Below the pieces are notes generated by a model that had not been told where the DNA came from, did not search any database, and saw only the letters and a program-made list of their open reading frames with translations. Source: Paramecium sonneborni (Eukaryota; Ciliophora; Oligohymenophorea; Peniculida; Parameciidae). Taken from it: a stretch of 64,000 nucleotides of DNA. The position numbers and the translations under genes are program-made. Shown here piece by piece: positions 1 to 12,707 of this stretch; position 1 is the first letter of the stretch; every line of letters begins with the position of its first letter. The stretch is taken from NCBI GenBank assembly GCA_905182985.1, contig CAJJDN010000161.1:128095-192094 (forward strand), written 5' to 3'.

Positions 1-616
1 TTGTTTGCCTCCAATACTTTAAATTATTTAGGAAAAAAAATTGCTACAATTTCTACTGATATTCGCAAAACTTTAAGTGTTTGTCGAACTGCTATTCTTT
101 TAGCAAAAGAATAACTCTAAAAACAAAACATTCTTTCTCAAATCGAAGTTGATCACATCAAACTAGCATATGATAAAATATATAATAAACCATAACATAA
201 TGCTTTATAATACTTTAATGATGAATTAAAACTGCTCTTAATAATGATTGCTCTTGAAATTCATGTCAAAGGATATAATTATGCATATTTCCATCAAGTT
301 ATTTAAAGACTTAATCAATAAAAATAATTAAAAAATTAATAAACTTTAACTTATAATTAAACCAAATATATCTTAATTAAATTAGCACAATTAAATTTAA
401 TTGAAATTAAAGAAGGCCAACTTATATTAACTAAAACTAACTGGTAATAAAAATTACAAGTATAAATTTCATCTCTTATTATTCTAGAATAGTTTAGATA
501 AAGATAGATTATTTAATTTAGATGATATTCTCATTCAACTTAAAATCAACATTGATGATATCAAAAATGGATTATCAAATGACGACCTTTTCAAAGAATT
601 TTCAAATTTATTTTGA
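1..616 (+). CDS. ORC1/CDC6-like replication initiator, C-terminal part
   Basis: This is the 3' end of a gene that starts before the window; 196 codons are present. The first residues (GKKIATISTDIRKTLSVCR) match the sensor-2 end of the AAA+ module in the ORC1/CDC6 family. The rest, with a segment around EIHVKGYNYAYFHQV, fits the winged-helix DNA-binding domain that follows. Family members load the MCM helicase at replication origins. One 28-nt intron (460-487, GTA...TAG) is needed: without it the frame stops at an early TGA; with it the frame runs to TGA at 614-616. Several TAA/TAG codons are read as Gln. ORC1 and CDC6 cannot be separated without the N-terminus. Confidence 0.72.
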
Positions 617-1734
617 TTTCAATTTGAAACTAACTATAAAATATTTTATATTAAAATTTTTTTATTTCTTTTTATATTTATCATTTTACTTTAAAAACAA
701 TATTAATAATCTATTTCTTATTAGATTTATTTCGTATATAGATATTCTTTTAATAAATTATGCAAATATTTTATTTAATCATAAGTTCATTTCAATATAA
801 TCTTTTCAAATAGAGAATTTAAATAGCAATATTTTTCGTTCTAATCTTCAATTCATATAAATATGTTTTCTTATATAATCATTTATTTTTATATATTTTA
901 TACTTAATATCATGGTATTTGGTTATAAAAAAGACAATTATATGATTATAATATATCAATAAAATATTAAATATTAATTCTATTTTTTTAGATTGAAATT
1001 TCAATTTTCAAAAATATTTATTTCTGAATTTTTTATATTTTACTTCTAAACAAATTTTTCATAGTGATTCGTTAATTTAGAAAAAAATAAAGAAAATAAA
1101 GAAATTAAAGAATTGAAGAAAAGAATACATAAATAGAAGGCAATTCTAGATAGATTCAGTAATTCAGAAGATTCTTCAATTTCTGAAGAAAAAGTAGATG
1201 TATTAAGATTTGAAAATCAATTAGGTTAATAAATATAGAATTAGAAGTTGAAAAACTGAAGAAGAAGAAAAACACATAAAAATTCAAAGAAAATTGAAAA
1301 AAAATTTTATTTCCGACTATTTTTTGTCTTTAACATCATAAAAACCCTAAGAATTTTTTACAAAAAAAATGTTAAAAAAAAGGCTTTATTAGGAATTAAA
1401 TTAAAATAATAAAATTATTCTTATATGAACCTTTTTTTGATTCTGCCATAAAGAATTTTGAATTTTCGAAAATCTATTTGACATTTTGATAATGTAATAA
1501 ATGATTAACAGATGAAATTTTTCTTAATTATAAGATATTCAAGTTTGTTTATAAAAATAATTACTGAATATAATTGAACTTTTCAATCGTTTCAATTTTT
1601 TCAATCAAAACATATATTTTACTTAAAATGAATTTTGATGTTCAAATTGAAAGTATAAATTTTATTGTTAAGACCATTATTAATTAAAATTTTTTGAAGA
1701 TTTCTTGATTAAAATTAAAAAATTTATCATATAA
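617..1734. other. Intergenic AT-rich stretch, possible decayed exon
   Basis: This lies between the ORC1/CDC6-like gene and the 3' end of the minus-strand PAS protein. No complete gene is supported. At about 1078-1250 the + strand holds a highly charged open stretch (for example KEIKELKKRIHKQK). It has no start codon, has a TGA just upstream, and I found no intron that joins it to an ATG. It may be a missed exon, a gene remnant or chance. The part from 785 on is repeated at 2033. Confidence 0.4.
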
Positions 1735-2031
1735 TCATTATAAGAGATTGTCATATATTTTTTAAACATATACTAAAGTTTTAAGAAAACTTTCTTCTCC
1801 ATAAACAGACTAAGGCGGTAATACATATGGTAATTATCTTATTTTATAAAAACGATTTCTAAAAAATCTATATAATAAAATCGACGATAAAAACTATTAA
1901 AAAATAAAAATAACCATAAAAAAAGTAAAAAGTATTGTCCTAAATTAAATTTCTGCTTCAAGCTTCTAAATTAAAGTAGATTATCCTTAATCCATAATAT
2001 TTGCAAATGCTTCACTTACGAAATTTAATGC
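785..2031. repeat. Direct duplication A, copy 1 (1247 bp)
   Basis: It is identical, by reading, to 2033-3279 (offset 1248). Copy 1 stops at a single N at 2032, in the middle of the minus-strand PAS-protein coding sequence, and copy 2 starts immediately after the N. This is the pattern expected when two overlapping contig ends are abutted instead of merged. Confidence 0.9.
1735..2031 (-). other. Truncated copy 1 of the PAS-protein 3' end
   Basis: This repeats the last 99 codons of the gene described at 4185-9670, including its TGA stop (plus-strand tca at 1735-1737). It is cut at the N at 2032, so it is not an independent gene. See duplication A. Confidence 0.85.
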
Positions 2032-2032
2032 N

Positions 2033-3279
2033 GTTCATTTCAATATAATCTTTTCAAATAGAGAATTTAAATAGCAATATTTTTCGTTCTAATCTTCAAT
2101 TCATATAAATATGTTTTCTTATATAATCATTTATTTTTATATATTTTATACTTAATATCATGGTATTTGGTTATAAAAAAGACAATTATATGATTATAAT
2201 ATATCAATAAAATATTAAATATTAATTCTATTTTTTTAGATTGAAATTTCAATTTTCAAAAATATTTATTTCTGAATTTTTTATATTTTACTTCTAAACA
2301 AATTTTTCATAGTGATTCGTTAATTTAGAAAAAAATAAAGAAAATAAAGAAATTAAAGAATTGAAGAAAAGAATACATAAATAGAAGGCAATTCTAGATA
2401 GATTCAGTAATTCAGAAGATTCTTCAATTTCTGAAGAAAAAGTAGATGTATTAAGATTTGAAAATCAATTAGGTTAATAAATATAGAATTAGAAGTTGAA
2501 AAACTGAAGAAGAAGAAAAACACATAAAAATTCAAAGAAAATTGAAAAAAAATTTTATTTCCGACTATTTTTTGTCTTTAACATCATAAAAACCCTAAGA
2601 ATTTTTTACAAAAAAAATGTTAAAAAAAAGGCTTTATTAGGAATTAAATTAAAATAATAAAATTATTCTTATATGAACCTTTTTTTGATTCTGCCATAAA
2701 GAATTTTGAATTTTCGAAAATCTATTTGACATTTTGATAATGTAATAAATGATTAACAGATGAAATTTTTCTTAATTATAAGATATTCAAGTTTGTTTAT
2801 AAAAATAATTACTGAATATAATTGAACTTTTCAATCGTTTCAATTTTTTCAATCAAAACATATATTTTACTTAAAATGAATTTTGATGTTCAAATTGAAA
2901 GTATAAATTTTATTGTTAAGACCATTATTAATTAAAATTTTTTGAAGATTTCTTGATTAAAATTAAAAAATTTATCATATAATCATTATAAGAGATTGTC
3001 ATATATTTTTTAAACATATACTAAAGTTTTAAGAAAACTTTCTTCTCCATAAACAGACTAAGGCGGTAATACATATGGTAATTATCTTATTTTATAAAAA
3101 CGATTTCTAAAAAATCTATATAATAAAATCGACGATAAAAACTATTAAAAAATAAAAATAACCATAAAAAAAGTAAAAAGTATTGTCCTAAATTAAATTT
3201 CTGCTTCAAGCTTCTAAATTAAAGTAGATTATCCTTAATCCATAATATTTGCAAATGCTTCACTTACGAAATTTAATGC
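2033..3279. repeat. Direct duplication A, copy 2
   Basis: Same sequence as 785-2031. After 3279 the sequence continues into coding sequence that copy 1 lacks. Confidence 0.9.
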
Positions 3280-3770
3280 TATAAGATCTAATTCAGTTAA
3301 TTGTATTAACTTTTCTAATTGATAATTATTTTGAATATTTTCACTAACTTTTGATACAAAATAATCTGTTGAATAGATTAATCCTTCAGTTAATTTTCCA
3401 TCAATTACAATAGAACATAGAGGATCATCTATTAAAATACAAGAATCATTAGTCAAATATTTCAACAAATCAAAATAGTTTTCTTCAGTTTCTGAAGCTA
3501 TCATTTAACCAAAATAAATCACTTTATTTAATGATTCTTAAATTAAAGTTTAATATTATAATATAATAGCATTTCCTATTGCAAGATTAGAATGAGATTA
3601 AGCATATTTTTATAAGATTTGATCAGTCATCATCATCTAAAAGAATTATTCAGTGTATATAATATTTTAATTATATACATCTAAATTATTTTTTAAATCA
3701 GTAATATTTTAAGTATTCGATGCTTTAACAGTTAAAAAGTAGACCAAACCTATTAATAACGTTACTAATT
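2639..3770. repeat. Direct duplication B, copy 1 (1132 bp)
   Basis: Identical to 3841-4972 (offset 1202) and followed by an N at 3771. Unlike the other junctions, 69 bp of unrelated sequence (3772-3840) follows the N before the copy begins. The two left flanks diverge at a TA dinucleotide (shared T at 2638 and 3840). Confidence 0.88.
2983..3770 (-). other. Truncated copy 2 of the PAS-protein 3' end
   Basis: It contains the stop codon and about 260 codons of the 3' part of the 4185-9670 gene, and is cut by the N at 3771. The same reading frame continues without interruption in the third copy, which is the intact one. Confidence 0.85.
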
Positions 3771-3840
3771 NTATAATTATTATTAAAAAATAAAGCAAAT
3801 AAATTCTAATCTTTTGAAAGTGAATAGAAGGATTAACTGT

Positions 3841-4972
3841 AGGAATTAAATTAAAATAATAAAATTATTCTTATATGAACCTTTTTTTGATTCTGCCATA
3901 AAGAATTTTGAATTTTCGAAAATCTATTTGACATTTTGATAATGTAATAAATGATTAACAGATGAAATTTTTCTTAATTATAAGATATTCAAGTTTGTTT
4001 ATAAAAATAATTACTGAATATAATTGAACTTTTCAATCGTTTCAATTTTTTCAATCAAAACATATATTTTACTTAAAATGAATTTTGATGTTCAAATTGA
4101 AAGTATAAATTTTATTGTTAAGACCATTATTAATTAAAATTTTTTGAAGATTTCTTGATTAAAATTAAAAAATTTATCATATAATCATTATAAGAGATTG
4201 TCATATATTTTTTAAACATATACTAAAGTTTTAAGAAAACTTTCTTCTCCATAAACAGACTAAGGCGGTAATACATATGGTAATTATCTTATTTTATAAA
4301 AACGATTTCTAAAAAATCTATATAATAAAATCGACGATAAAAACTATTAAAAAATAAAAATAACCATAAAAAAAGTAAAAAGTATTGTCCTAAATTAAAT
4401 TTCTGCTTCAAGCTTCTAAATTAAAGTAGATTATCCTTAATCCATAATATTTGCAAATGCTTCACTTACGAAATTTAATGCTATAAGATCTAATTCAGTT
4501 AATTGTATTAACTTTTCTAATTGATAATTATTTTGAATATTTTCACTAACTTTTGATACAAAATAATCTGTTGAATAGATTAATCCTTCAGTTAATTTTC
4601 CATCAATTACAATAGAACATAGAGGATCATCTATTAAAATACAAGAATCATTAGTCAAATATTTCAACAAATCAAAATAGTTTTCTTCAGTTTCTGAAGC
4701 TATCATTTAACCAAAATAAATCACTTTATTTAATGATTCTTAAATTAAAGTTTAATATTATAATATAATAGCATTTCCTATTGCAAGATTAGAATGAGAT
4801 TAAGCATATTTTTATAAGATTTGATCAGTCATCATCATCTAAAAGAATTATTCAGTGTATATAATATTTTAATTATATACATCTAAATTATTTTTTAAAT
4901 CAGTAATATTTTAAGTATTCGATGCTTTAACAGTTAAAAAGTAGACCAAACCTATTAATAACGTTACTAATT
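3841..4972. repeat. Direct duplication B, copy 2
   Basis: Second copy of 2639-3770. It runs without a break into the rest of the PAS-protein gene at 4973. Confidence 0.88.
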
Positions 4973-7900
4973 CAACTAAGAAAAATAATCTCTAAAGATT
5001 GGGTTTCTCATCAGAAATTATAAATTATTTTTTCTGCTCTTATTATTATACTATCTATTAAAATCTCATAGATATTCTCTTATTTGTAAACATATCATTA
5101 AAACTAATATTCATATTACATTTATCCTTGAATTGAAATTGATACTTATATAAATTAAGATCAGAAGGTTATTGATATCGATGCTATAAAGATAATAATC
5201 TTATTGATTCAGTTTCTAATGCTTTAAATGATATTTATTCACAACTTCTTAAAATCCTATTGAGTAATCGAAATAATTAGTGAAATACAATTGCATAACC
5301 TATTAAAAGTATAACTTCATTTACTAAATAGATAATTAAACAAATGTCTTGTTAGTTTTCAAGGTCCGAAACATTTTTATCAATTTATTCTTAAAATTTT
5401 AATGTTAATTCTTCATAAGCTTCTTTATGAACTGAATACTAACTAATTAAAGACCCAAGAGAATTATTATATTTTTCAATAGTTGTAGAATTTGTTAAAT
5501 TGATTCCATAAAGTCCTTATTACATATAGATCACGTAGAATTATTCAGTCCATGCACTTACTTATTATTCTTTTCCACTATGATAATCAAATTAATTAAT
5601 ATAAATTTCCGAGAGTGTTGTTTTAACAAGACTATCATCTAAATATTATTGATAATGAGTTAAATAATTTTAACAATTATCTTAAAGTTATTCAAGTAAT
5701 TTAGCTTGATATTAAGATTTTATTGATTAATCTTAATCCTAATCTTAATTCTGTATTTCAATATCAACTCCTAAAGCTAATAAGGTATTTCTAGTATAAT
5801 CTGTGGTTACAAATGCTCTTAAAATATCCACAATTTTCATATTTTCTTCTAATTTAAATTTAAAATTAAAATAAAATACAAAAGCCAAACTTAAAAATAA
5901 TGAAAGATTTAAAAAGTCTATTAAAAAGATTAAATTAATTAATCTTGGATTATTATCTGATAATGAAAATTTAGAATATAAATGAGTTTTTTAAAGCATA
6001 GATGTTATAATGTTATTTTAAGCGGTTGGAGTTTAAGTAATTTTTATTTCTTATTCTTAATCTTTTTCAATCTAATTATTTTCTGATTAATTGTTATCAA
6101 TATCAAATGATTTTTTAGAGATATTTTTATTAAAATAAGATTATTGTTATTTAACTTTGTTTTAGTATAAATTTTCATTTAATTTTTATTCAATTCTTAA
6201 ATTTTACAAACTCTATCCATCAATTTAGATACTCATAATTTATTGATCAAAAGGTTAGATGTTATGAGTATTACTCATTAATGATAATAAATCTCTTTAA
6301 GAATCAAAAGGACTTTATATATGAGATACAATATGAAATTAATATTCATTAAAATTTATTGATTAATTTTATTATTTTTCTGAAATATTTGAAAACTCAC
6401 ACCTTTACTCACTATCAGAAAATTTTGATTATGATGATTGATATTATGATTATTATTGTTTTGATTCTATAGGTTCATTATTTTGTGAGATTTCATTATT
6501 GGATTCTGTTTTTGATCTTGATTAAAGATTTTTGGAAGAATCTATCCAAATTTAACTCATATTATCAGCAAATGTAATTTTTTAAAATTCAACCATAAAT
6601 GATTTATGTTCTTTTCCATTAATTCTTGCTAAAGTCATAATGAATCTACAAGTAATACAATAGATATCTGGAACTCCATTCTCCTTAGGAATTCTAAATA
6701 ATATATCTTCAGCTGTTACTGAAAAATGATAAAGTAGTTATTCAGTTTCAAAACAATTAAATTATTATGAACAACTATTTAATTCTAATCGTTATAATTC
6801 TTATTCATAAAATCTTTTTTCTTTTTCATTCAAAAGTTCTAAGAATTTTTTAGAATTTTAAATAAGATGATTCAATTTCAACTTATATAAACTTTTACCA
6901 TCTTTCATTTTAAATTATTCTAATGCCATCGTTGTAATTCCTTCAATTTTTAATTCATTATTTAAATAAATATGACCCTTAATATTTTCATAAATACCAT
7001 CAGCTTATATTTATTTAATAAAAGTATAAATAGGAAATAAATCTCCAGTAATATTAAAACAAACATCAATAAACATTTCAACAAAAAGCAAGTCTTTATT
7101 TTTTTTTGATGCAATAAGTCCTCTCTTCTTTCTCAAAATAAATGGTCTATTAGTTAATAGAAATATTTCCATCAATTAATCATGAATACTTGATAAATGA
7201 GGTGCAACCAATTAATGAACAGTTAAAATATCTTCCTAAAATTCCCTTTAATTATAACCAAACATATGTGGAGCATTATTAGAAAATTGTAAAATTTCTC
7301 CCCTTGAGATTTTACCTTTTTTTGCATGTCTTGCTAAATTAATTTTTAAATAACACACTTTTTAATTTTGAGACCCAATGAACTCAAAAAACTTATAATT
7401 TTTAGTTTTTAATTAATTCCTTAATCTTATAAACTTATCAAAATCATTTAATATTTCTAAACAATAAAACATATAAATTAATAAGGATGTTCTTGATTAA
7501 GAGAATTCATTGAATTATTCAATCTTCTTGATAGTTTCTAAATTATAATCAACCATATCATTTATTAACTGATACAAAGTTTCATAATTATATTTAACAT
7601 CTACAAATTATCGAACAAATTCATATTTTTTTTATACATTTTAAAACATATTAGTAATAAGTTTATCTCTTCTAACTTCAGTTACACGATAATCTTTGTA
7701 TTACAATGCAGCTTCTACTTCTTCTAATTTTACCTAAGGATTCATTTTTAATAGAATTTAATGTTTAGTATAACTAAGAAGTACTGACATAGCTACTGAT
7801 GATGTGATTCTATTTTTATTTTATATTTTCTCCTTCATTTCCATTATCAATAATAATATTTAATAACATTCTTCAGAATTGCTTAAATAAGAAAGAAGTT

Positions 7901-9670
7901 ATGAAATACGTATAATATCATAGTCTTTCTTTTCTTTTTCAATTTCAAAAATTAGTTTAGCATAATATCGAATATATCTTTTTATTAATTCAACCTGAAT
8001 TGTAAGATTTTATATTTTGATATGATAATATATTCTCATTTCTAAGCATTGATAATTATTCTCAATAATTCTTCTCCTTTCACCTCTAAATCCTTTGCAA
8101 TAACAATAGACATTTTCACATTAATTAATGTGGTATTTAAGTAAGACAATAACATTGAGAATGAATTTAGATCTATTTAGATTAATCACTGAAGCATCTT
8201 TCTCTATTGATTATTAATCATCTAGATTCATCAAATCCACTAATCTTAAATAATGAATGAAATATTTAGTATTCATATTCTATAAATATTCAAGTTATGT
8301 TTTTTTTTATTTATTAATTTCTTTTTCAATAACAAATTATTCTTCTTCTTCCATCAATAGACCAGTTCTTGATTGAACTCTAATTCTCTAACGAGATTTT
8401 TCTTTGTATTATGAATTATACAGTATCTCTTCATTCATATAAGAATTGATTTCATTCAATAATCTAGCTGTTAAGGGAACTGTAATTAAAGCTATTGATA
8501 TAATTTGAATTTGATTATGTTCAAAATACAACGATATTATAACTGAAATAGTAAATGGCAACATTATTAATATTGTTTTAATTTTATAATCCTACATATA
8601 TGGATGACAAATGAAGAATTCAATCAAATGACCAATTTACAAGATTAATATAGTAGTTATATTTAAATAGTAATGAGTTGAGGTTTAATTGAAATCCTAC
8701 TCTAAATTCATCAATAAATAAAACCATTAGATTAATATTGGAATTATTACTATAAATTATTATAAGTTGAACCAAAATGATTGAACTAAACGTAAATGAT
8801 TATGATCTCGAATTGTGTAGGTTTTTTAAATATGCATTGATATATTCCATTATAATAAGACTCCTAAATTTGTGAGTACATTTAAAAATATCATTAATCC
8901 AAAAATGTTACTTTCTATTCTTTCATCTCTAAAAATTATCTACCAAAGTATAAAATTCCAAACCAATAGTGGAATCACTAAAATATGTGGAAATATGTTC
9001 AATAAAGATGCAAAAATAAATTTCTCTAATTATTAAAATGATGACTATTCATTTCCCATCAATTATTTATACATAAAATATTCAATGTAATTATGCATAT
9101 TATAGGATCTATCCAATAAGTTTAGATTATCTAATTAAATTAAAATCTCTTACAATTCAAATTATTTTACTCATCTATTGATGAATGGTGCTTTATTGAA
9201 CTATATTGATAATATTCCTTATGCATTGCAATCATATTAACACAAATAGGTGTGTATATGATTAAAATTATCATTAATTGAAATCCAATTATTCCTAAAT
9301 TTGGTACACTCTCAAGTATTAAAATTGATGGAACACACAATTTAGATATCAATTCAAATAATGAATATTAATCTCTTGTTTAAATGTGCTTATTGTAGAG
9401 TCTTACTTGAAGAATCTCAATTATTACTTTGAAAAGGAATGATAATCCTAATCTTTAAAAATGAGCTACTACTTCAACCAAAATCCATAAATACTTGGAA
9501 TCTCGAGATAGTATTATTTGAGAAAACCCAATTGTAAACTATTAATATTCCAACCAATATTGTTTAATCATGTAATAATTGATTTATTTTTTAATTGAAA
9601 TATAAATACTACTTTATTTCAATTATCCAGCTTAATAAAACCAACTTTAATCTTGGAATTCTAAATCCAT
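4185..9670 (-). CDS. Large multi-pass membrane protein with PAS domain (TmcB-like)
   Basis: A long minus-strand frame of about 1,800 residues, open under the ciliate code. The N-terminal third is strongly hydrophobic with several membrane spans (for example ILILESVPNLGIIGFQLMII). A PAS-like segment lies near residue 790 (GEILQFSNNAPHMFGYNQ), a Ser/Gln-rich low-complexity stretch follows around 6420-6520, and a hydrophobic span lies close to the C-terminus. This layout matches large ciliate membrane PAS proteins annotated as TmcB-like; the function is unknown, perhaps sensory. I start it at ATG 9668-9670. An alternative start at 9771-9773, joined by a 37-nt GTA...TAG intron, also stays in frame. 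The span is not a multiple of three, so at least one internal intron is unplaced. The stop is TGA at 4185-4187. The 3' part is repeated twice upstream. Confidence 0.62.
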
Positions 9671-10113
9671 AATCTAAAAAAAAGGTAAGTAATCGTAAAG
9701 TTCGAATTACTTTATTATGCAAAATTGAGATTGGTTTTAAAGAGTAAAATTTATACTGCATAATTAAAATCATAGAGTTATATTCAATTAAATCATTAAC
9801 AGTATAATTTTTCTAATTCTAAAACTCTTTTCAAGAATAAAAAAAATTTATATAAAAAGATTTAAAGAATGTAATAAGAGTTTAAAATACCAACTTGAAA
9901 ACAAGTGGAAATTACAATAAATTATAAATATATAAGAACACAATTCTATTTATTTCTCATCATCTAAAGATAAGGAAGAGTATATTATAGATATAATAAA
10001 CATTTAGTAAGGTTATGAAATTTCTATAATTAATATTTTTTATTAAAACTAAAATTATTACAGAGCATATTTTTTCGAAAAAAAAGAATCTAATTTAATA
10101 AAGATATTAATTT
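9671..10113. other. Intergenic region between divergent genes
   Basis: AT-rich sequence between the minus-strand PAS protein and the + strand MGC protein. The first 100 bp may hold a 5' exon of the PAS gene (ATG at 9773). Nothing else recognisable was seen; the promoters of both genes presumably lie here. Confidence 0.5.
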
Positions 10114-10375
10114 ATGGGGTGTCATGTAACAAAAAATGTTAAATCTGAGAAGAAATAAAAGGAGATAGTAATAACAGATGAGATGTTATAAGGTATTATA
10201 ATTTAAATAGAGAAATAGAATGTAAAATTGATGATGATGTGAAATCGAGAATTAGCGTTTACAATCAGGCTCTAGATAAAATGTAGTAGATTCCAAAATT
10301 AAGGAAAGCAAGTATTTTAAGATTTATGGTAGTATTCAATCCAATAGTTTAAAGAAGGAAAATTCAAAAATATGA
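10114..10375 (+). CDS. Small MGC-start protein, possibly lipid-anchored
   Basis: A 75-residue protein in two exons. The 34-nt intron (10222-10255, GTA...TAG) contains in-frame stops if unspliced; splicing gives a clean frame to TGA at 10373-10375. The N-terminus MGCHVTKNVK has Gly2 and Cys3 and could be N-myristoylated and palmitoylated, which would place it on a membrane; this is inference from the motif. The rest is Lys/Ser/Gln-rich with no domain I recognise. It lies 48 bp upstream of the kelch gene on the same strand. Confidence 0.6.
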
Positions 10376-10423
10376 AGAAGACTGATTTACTATATCTATA
10401 AAAATATAATTAAATAAATAAAT

Positions 10424-11575
10424 ATGCAAGAATTGAAATTAATTGGGAAAGAATGTCCAATAGCTAGAGGAGGATGCAATTTTATGTAATATGATAAAGG
10501 GAAGTACATAGTAGTAGGAGGAGTAAATAGATCAGAGAATGGTTTGTAAGAATTAAATGATTTTTGGACATTACATTTACCTCTAAAGGATGGGAATTTG
10601 GCAGGGATATGGAAAGAATTGATAATAGAAAATTAATAGCTGTATACATCAAGATCAAGTTAGGCTGCATGTATTAGTGATGATAAAATGGTTTATATTT
10701 ATGGAGGTTAGAAATTCTTAGAATCACAATCTACAGACGAATTTTATAGGATTGATACAGTTTAAAAGGTGTTGAGCATAGTGAAATCAAAGAATAAACC
10801 TAAAGCTAGAAATTCCCATACTTTAACTTATTATAAGGAAAGGTTGTATTTATTTGGAGGTGCAAATGATAATGGGCCTTTGAATGACTTACATATTTAT
10901 GATATTAGTATAAAATGAACTCTTATATTAGAAAGTGAAATATGGAACTAAGTTTAAGATGTTTCAGAGTTAATAATCGCTAGAGAGATGCATACTGCTC
11001 ATATTTTATAAATCAAGTTAAAACCATTAAAAAAGAGTGTTGATAATAATCAAACCTAAAAATTAGTTGGCATTTTTTAAGAATTACAAGGCTAAGAATA
11101 AAAAGTAGAATAAATCTAATCAATTAAAATTACAGATTAAATCATCGAATAGAATAATAATAATAATAATGAAATTCTTTAATAGCAATAGTAAGAAGAA
11201 GGATTAGAAAATAGTAAATAAGATTATCTTGTAATATTGGGAGGTCGGAATAAAAATGACATCTTATAAGATGTATAAGCGATTAATTTATAGACATTTG
11301 AAGTAGAATAAATAGAAAATCTACCAACATAATTATGTGCACATACTTCTGTGTAAGTTAAATAAGATATTTATATTTTTGGAGGATGTGATGGTGGTTC
11401 ATTAAATTCAAATATCTATTAGTTAAAGGATTAAACAATTAATATCGCAGGAACAATATAAACTGCTATTATGGCTAGTAGTGCATTATATTCGGAAGAG
11501 TTAAATAAAATCATAATATTTGGAGGTTGTACATTAGATAGAGATTTAAATTAGACATACATTGTTAAAATTTGA
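10424..11575 (+). CDS. Kelch-repeat protein
   Basis: A 375-residue protein. Repeated blades carry the kelch signature of a Gly-Gly pair after hydrophobic residues (IVVGG, VYIYGG, LYLFGG, YLVILGG, IYIFGG, IIIFGG), consistent with about six blades of a beta-propeller. Between the third and fourth clear blades is a Gln/Asn-rich insert that includes an N6 run. Such proteins are protein-interaction scaffolds; the partner is unknown. One 24-nt intron (10908-10931) is in phase but contains an in-frame TGA, so unspliced RNA would truncate. The start is the first ATG, 48 bp after the previous stop. SEC13 starts 40 bp downstream. Confidence 0.85.
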
Positions 11576-11615
11576 GTTGAATATATTAAACAATATTATA
11601 TAATAATAAAAATAA

Positions 11616-12696
11616 ATGTAAAAGACTCCAAAACATGAATTCCTATAGATGCCATCCTAAACTAAGAGTGTCAATAAAATTAACATGATAGAAGTTAAGA
11701 ATGAAGGAATGATTGTAATCTATTTATTTACATTTCTAGCATGATGTTTGCTATGATTTTTTTGGAACTAAAATTGCTTTAGGATCATCTGATGGACATA
11801 TTGAAATTTAAGAAATTAATGTTAATTCTTTTAAATCAGAATAATAGAAAGACATCTTGTCCTATAAAATTACAGACTTGTAATAAATTCTATTTTGAGA
11901 TATAGTTAACATAAAGGACCAGTGTGGCAATTAAGTTGGTCTAATCCAAAATACGGAAATATTTTGGCATCTTGTTCATTTGATAAAACAATATGTCTTT
12001 TTAAGGAATAAAAATAAGGCAAATATTCATTATTGCTTTAATTATAAGAACACAAAGAATCTGTTTAAACAATTCAATGGTCTTATAGAAAATTTATTTT
12101 GGCAGCTGGAGTAGCAGATGGAAGTGTACATATCTATTACAGAAAAAGGAATGGATAAATTAAAAATTAATAAGATTGGGAACATAAATCAGTATCTATG
12201 AATATAAAATAAAGGAGAGTTAGCATAAATCTTGTGTAAATTAAGTGAGTTGGATAAGAGATAAAGGATTAGAATTTGCATCTTGTAGTACTGATTAGAC
12301 AATCAAGATATGGAATGTAACAAGTCCTATTGATGGGGAATATAAATTAACTTAGATCTATTAAATTTAATGCGATAGTTGGGTAAGATCAATTGATTGG
12401 GCAGCAGAATAATTTTAAGATAGTTAATCATAAAATTTATAATTATTAGCAGCTGGATTAGAAGTATAAATTATATTTGTTTATAGTCTTCTGAAGTTAA
12501 GATCTTTTATTTAACACAAGATTAAGATAACAATGATAAATTGATTAAAATAAAGACAATTCATTCAAAAGGACCTTGTTGGAAGGTATAATGGTCACCA
12601 TTAGGAAATTAATTAGCGATATCAACATTGGATGATAAGAATGATCCATTTATTTAAGTATATTAACTACAAGGAGGTAACTTTGTAGAAATATGA
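11616..12696 (+). CDS. SEC13: SEC13, WD40 protein of COPII coat and nuclear pore
   Basis: A 324-residue beta-propeller matching the SEC13 family in length and motif order. It opens with the family-like HDVCYDFFGTKIALGSSDG, then HKGPVWQLSWSNPKYGNILA, then HKSCVNQVSW with TDQTIKIW, and ends near HSKGPCWKVQWSPLGNQLA. SEC13 forms the outer COPII cage with SEC31 and also belongs to the NUP107 (Y) complex and SEA/GATOR. Four introns (11715-11739, 11880-11905, 12192-12223, 12464-12486) restore one frame; each unspliced intron shifts the frame. The stop lies only 11 bp from the stop of the convergent Q-rich gene. Confidence 0.93.
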
Positions 12697-12707
12697 TATT
12701 TATAAAA

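Noticed and set aside
522..800. 92-residue + strand frame overlapping the ORC1/CDC6-like 3' end
   Set aside because: It begins inside the spliced coding frame in another phase and continues into AT-rich 3' sequence (Phe/Ile/Asn/Tyr only).
3235..4706. Two identical 89-residue frames suggesting a tandem gene pair
   Set aside because: They are the same segment of one large gene, repeated by duplication B. Both extend far beyond 89 residues under the ciliate code.
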